Part shown: one piece after another, positions 61,563 to 64,000 of the stretch | How positions within the stretch are numbered: the stretch's first letter is position 1 | How the letters are laid out: every line of letters starts with the position of its first letter | Source of the DNA: Candidatus Rifleibacteriota bacterium | Lineage (GTDB): Bacteria; Muiribacteriota; Ozemobacteria; Ozemobacterales; Ozemobacteraceae | Direction: 5' to 3' | Length of the DNA: 64,000 bases | NCBI GenBank assembly: GCA_024710355.1 | Contig: JANJUX010000054.1 | Coordinates: 62,001-126,000, forward strand | Notes under the pieces: generated by a model | The model's database searches: none | What the model saw: only the letters and a program-made list of their open reading frames with translations | What the model was told of the DNA's origin: nothing | Program-made: the position numbers and the translations under genes

Positions 61563-63428
61563 ATGTCCTACGATGCATCAATGATAAAAGAACTCAAACA
61601 CCGCGCCGCCAGAATCCGCTGGCTGTCTCTTAAAACTACAGCTGAAGCCGGTTCAGGGCACCCTACCTCCTGTTGTTCTGCGGCCGAAATTCTTGCAGCA
61701 CTCTTCTTCAGAGTCATGCGTTATGATCCGAAAAATCCTGCTTCGCATGCCAATGACCGCCTTGTCATGTCCAAAGGTCACGCTGCCCCGGCTCTTTACG
61801 CTGCCTGGTGCGAAGCCGGTTTTCTTGAAGAAAAAGAACTTTTTACCCTGAGAAAAATGGGTTCCCGCATTGAAGGGCACCCGATGCCAAGTCTGCCATT
61901 CGTCGATGTCGCAACCGGCTCGCTTGGTCAAGGTCTTTCAGTCGGCCTCGGTATTGCCATTCAGCAGAAAAACGTCGTAAAAAACGGCGCCCGTACTTTC
62001 GTTCTCATGGGCGACGGTGAAGTCGCAGAAGGCTCCGTCTGGGAAGCCTTCGCTCTGGCCGACAATCTCAAAACCGACAACCTCATCGGCATTATCGATG
62101 TAAACCGCCTTGGCCAGAGCCGTGAAACCATGCATGGCCACGACATGCGCACCTATGCCCGCAAAGTTGAAGCTTTCGGCTGGGAAGCAATTGTGGTTGA
62201 AGATGGCCATGACATCGAGCAGGTGCTCAAAGCTCTTGAGCAGGCTGTTCATGTTACCGGCAAGCCAGTCTGCGTGATTGCCCGCACCCTCAAGGGCGGC
62301 GGACTCTCCCAGATTGCAGACAAGGACAACTGGCACGGCAAGCCGATCGTCGCAGGGCAGGGCTTAGAGCAGGCTCTTGAAGAAGTCAGCAAGGACCTGA
62401 TGAAAACCCCGCCGGCACCGGCCATCGCCAAACCGGCCGAAATCAAAGGTACAATCGTTACCGGCCCACTCAAAGCCAATATCGAACCGGCGCCCTATAA
62501 AAAAGGCGAAAAAGCAGCTACCCGCCAGGCGGTCGGCCCGGCTCTCGTCAATCTTGGCAAAGCAGATGAAAGAATCTGGGCTATCGACGGCGACACTCAG
62601 AACTCAACCTATTCACAGAAGTTTGGTGAAAAATACCCCGAACGTTTTGTCGAGTGCTTCATTGCCGAACAGAATATGGCAGGCGTAGCGGCCGGTCTGG
62701 CTGCACGCGGTCTGATTCCGTTCGCGACTACCTTCGGCGCTTTCCTTGCCCGTGCATTTGACCAGATCAGAATGGCCGCTCTCTCTGGCCTGAAAGTTAA
62801 ATTTATCGGAACCCACGCCGGCATTTCGATTGGCGAAGATGGCCCTTCACAGATGGCTCTCGAAGATCTTGCCGCCTTTGCCACTCTGCCGAACGGCGCC
62901 GTTTTCTATCCTTCTGATGCGGTCTCGGCCTACCACTGCATCGTTAATCTTGCCAGACATGATGGCCCGGGATACGTCAGACTTTCGCGCCCGAACTCAG
63001 AAGTTCTCTATGACGCCGACGAAACTTTTCCGATTGGTGGCCTGAAAGTTATCAGAAAATCCGACTCCCCCGCCCTGACCGTCGTATCTTCGGGAGTCAT
63101 CGTGCATGAAATTCTGAAGGCCCTGAAAAATCTTCCTGGCGCAGAAAAGATTCAGGTTGTCGATCTCTACAGCATCAAACCGTTCCCCAAAGAAGAGCTT
63201 GGCAAGCTGGTCAAAGCCTCTGGCGGCAAAGTTGCCGTGTTTGAAGAACATGCCCCTGAAGGCGGCGTCGGAGCTGCCGTTTCACTGCACCTGGCAGGTC
63301 AGATCAGTTCGTTTAAGCACGTGGCCGTAACCAGTGTACCGAGATCCGGTACCCCTGAAGAACTTCTCGAATCATTCGGGCTTTCTTCGGACCGCATCGC
63401 AGAAACACTGAAAAGCCTGGTCAAGTAA
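61563..63428 (+). CDS. tkt: transketolase
   Basis: A 621-residue thiamine-diphosphate enzyme of the shorter transketolase type (about 620 residues, like animal enzymes, compared with 660 in E. coli). The N-terminal domain has AGSGHPTSCCSAAEI, SKGHAAPALYAAW, GSLGQGLSVGLGIA and the cofactor motif GDGEVAEGSVWEA ... GIIDVNRLGQS. The pyrimidine domain has IAEQNMAGVAAGLA and THAGISIGEDGPSQMALED. It moves two-carbon units in the pentose phosphate pathway. CCGGAGGG precedes the ATG. A terminator follows. Confidence 0.96.
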   Translation: MSYDASMIKELKHRAARIRWLSLKTTAEAGSGHPTSCCSAAEILAALFFRVMRYDPKNPASHANDRLVMSKGHAAPALYAAWCEAGFLEEKELFTLRKMGSRIEGHPMPSLPFVDVATGSLGQGLSVGLGIAIQQKNVVKNGARTFVLMGDGEVAEGSVWEAFALADNLKTDNLIGIIDVNRLGQSRETMHGHDMRTYARKVEAFGWEAIVVEDGHDIEQVLKALEQAVHVTGKPVCVIARTLKGGGLSQIADKDNWHGKPIVAGQGLEQALEEVSKDLMKTPPAPAIAKPAEIKGTIVTGPLKANIEPAPYKKGEKAATRQAVGPALVNLGKADERIWAIDGDTQNSTYSQKFGEKYPERFVECFIAEQNMAGVAAGLAARGLIPFATTFGAFLARAFDQIRMAALSGLKVKFIGTHAGISIGEDGPSQMALEDLAAFATLPNGAVFYPSDAVSAYHCIVNLARHDGPGYVRLSRPNSEVLYDADETFPIGGLKVIRKSDSPALTVVSSGVIVHEILKALKNLPGAEKIQVVDLYSIKPFPKEELGKLVKASGGKVAVFEEHAPEGGVGAAVSLHLAGQISSFKHVAVTSVPRSGTPEELLESFGLSSDRIAETLKSLVK

Positions 63429-63445
63429 GCACCAATGAAAAGCCA

Positions 63446-63493
63446 GGGGAAACAACCTCGACAAACAAAGGGTTGTTTCCCCTTCTCTTTTTC
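63446..63493 (+). terminator. intrinsic terminator after transketolase
   Basis: GGGGAAACAACC (63446-63457) and GGTTGTTTCCCC (63471-63482) form a perfect 12-base stem, followed by a T-rich tract. Confidence 0.88.
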
Positions 63494-63669
63494 GTCGAAA
63501 AATATTTTAAAAAATCTGCAGTTTTTTGGTGCGCAACCAGCCTTGTCGAAGTATCTGAACATCTGTCGTCGTTTGCCGATGTCTGTTGTCGTCGGCGGTG
63601 AAAAGCTAAACAAAGCCTCATTTTGCGCCGACAGGGTTTATGGATTTGTTTGCCTCCTTATTTTTCAGG

Positions 63670-63696
63670 TCCGGGAATACCCGGATCTTTTTTTTT
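63670..63696 (+). terminator. terminator hairpin in front of uridine kinase, possible attenuator
   Basis: TCCGGG (63670-63675), AATA loop, CCCGGA (63680-63685), then TC and nine T. It lies only 37 bases before the udk start, too close for a complete promoter in between, so a promoter upstream would have to read through it. The rest of the gap (63494-63669) shows no gene or recognised RNA. Confidence 0.7.
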
Positions 63697-63733
63697 GATA
63701 TGAATTGAGAAATTAACAGAGGAGTTGAAAAAG

Positions 63734-64000
63734 ATGTATATCATCGGAATTTGTGGGTTATCCGGTTCTGGCAAAAGCAGCGTATCGAGAGCGGTGGTCG
63801 ATAGGTTCCCCGGCAAAATAGCAGTTCTCGAACACGACATGTATTATTATGCCAAAAAAGACAAGCCAAAAATCAAAAACTACGACCATCCGGACGCCCT
63901 TGAGACGGGTCTGATGATTCAGCACATCAATGATCTGCGCAATGGCAGAGCGATCGAGCGACCAATATATGACTTCAAAAACTCTGACCGCCGCACTGAA
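63734..64000 (+). CDS. udk: uridine kinase, partial at window edge
   Basis: The first 89 codons of a P-loop kinase: MYIIGICGLSGSGKSSVSRAV with Walker A GLSGSGKSS (residues 8-16), then LEHDMYYY and NYDHPDALETGLMIQHINDL, which match the uridine-binding region of uridine kinases (DxYY and the YxxPxA..D motif). It phosphorylates uridine and cytidine in pyrimidine salvage. An AGAGGAG site precedes the ATG. The gene runs off the window. Confidence 0.88.
   Translation, partial: MYIIGICGLSGSGKSSVSRAVVDRFPGKIAVLEHDMYYYAKKDKPKIKNYDHPDALETGLMIQHINDLRNGRAIERPIYDFKNSDRRTE

Overview
The window looks like a chromosomal segment of a Gram-negative (diderm) bacterium of about 50% GC. Evidence for this is a lipobox lipoprotein, exported proteases, prepilin-like proteins, and heat-shock control by HrcA/CIRCE. 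Gene order is partly canonical (infC-rpmI-rplT-trmH-pheS-pheT; hrcA-grpE-dnaK-dnaJ). Protein similarity does not fit a well-known model genus. My tentative guess is a deep-branching lineage such as Riflebacteria, and this cannot be proven from the window. No rRNA, tRNA, CRISPR array, insertion sequence or prophage was recognised. Coding density is high and most genes sit in tight operons.

Layout: 1-4.7 kb has an edge-truncated MinD/CpaE-like ATPase (minus), an ABC exporter pair, a coiled-coil zinc-ribbon protein and a 47-residue membrane protein. 4.8-14.3 kb is a minus-strand operon: a membrane-anchored TPR-like protein, a very large GspK-like pseudopilin, GspI-like and GspJ-like pseudopilins, and a 1287-residue lipoprotein with four Ig/FN3-like repeats and a HEFQH metalloprotease domain. 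14.5-23.7 kb is a chaperone block (two tandem groES-groEL pairs, hrcA, grpE, dnaK, dnaJ) headed by one perfect CIRCE operator. 23.7-33.1 kb holds glnA, a FIST-domain protein with a hybrid histidine kinase, a TPR metalloprotease, a BASS-type transporter and gdhA. 33.3-42.4 kb has a secreted Ser/Gln-repeat glycine-zipper protein, a second plus-strand TPR/GspK/GspI/GspJ-like module, and an NhaC-type antiporter with an exported N-terminal domain. 42.4-48 kb is the translation cluster: infC with an AUC start and a leader terminator, rpmI, rplT, a SpoU methyltransferase, pheS and pheT. 48-64 kb has small and large membrane proteins, a VIT-vWA protein, a CNT nucleoside transporter, a divergent YchF GTPase, a RsbU-like phosphatase with a methyltransferase, a STAS-GGDEF pair, a VTT-like membrane protein, transketolase and a partial uridine kinase.

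The most interesting system is the pair of paralogous pseudopilin modules. Each resembles the GspI-J-K tip complex of type II secretion or type IV pili, but has a tip protein of more than 900 residues, a dedicated membrane-anchored partner, and no adjacent major pilin, ATPase or secretin. One module ends in a large exported metalloprotease; the other follows a secreted repeat protein. Regulatory themes supported by sequence are HrcA/CIRCE control of the chaperones, likely attenuation of infC and possibly udk, inverted repeats at the gdhA and 33.35-kb promoters, and a partner-switching/c-di-GMP cluster at 55-60 kb.
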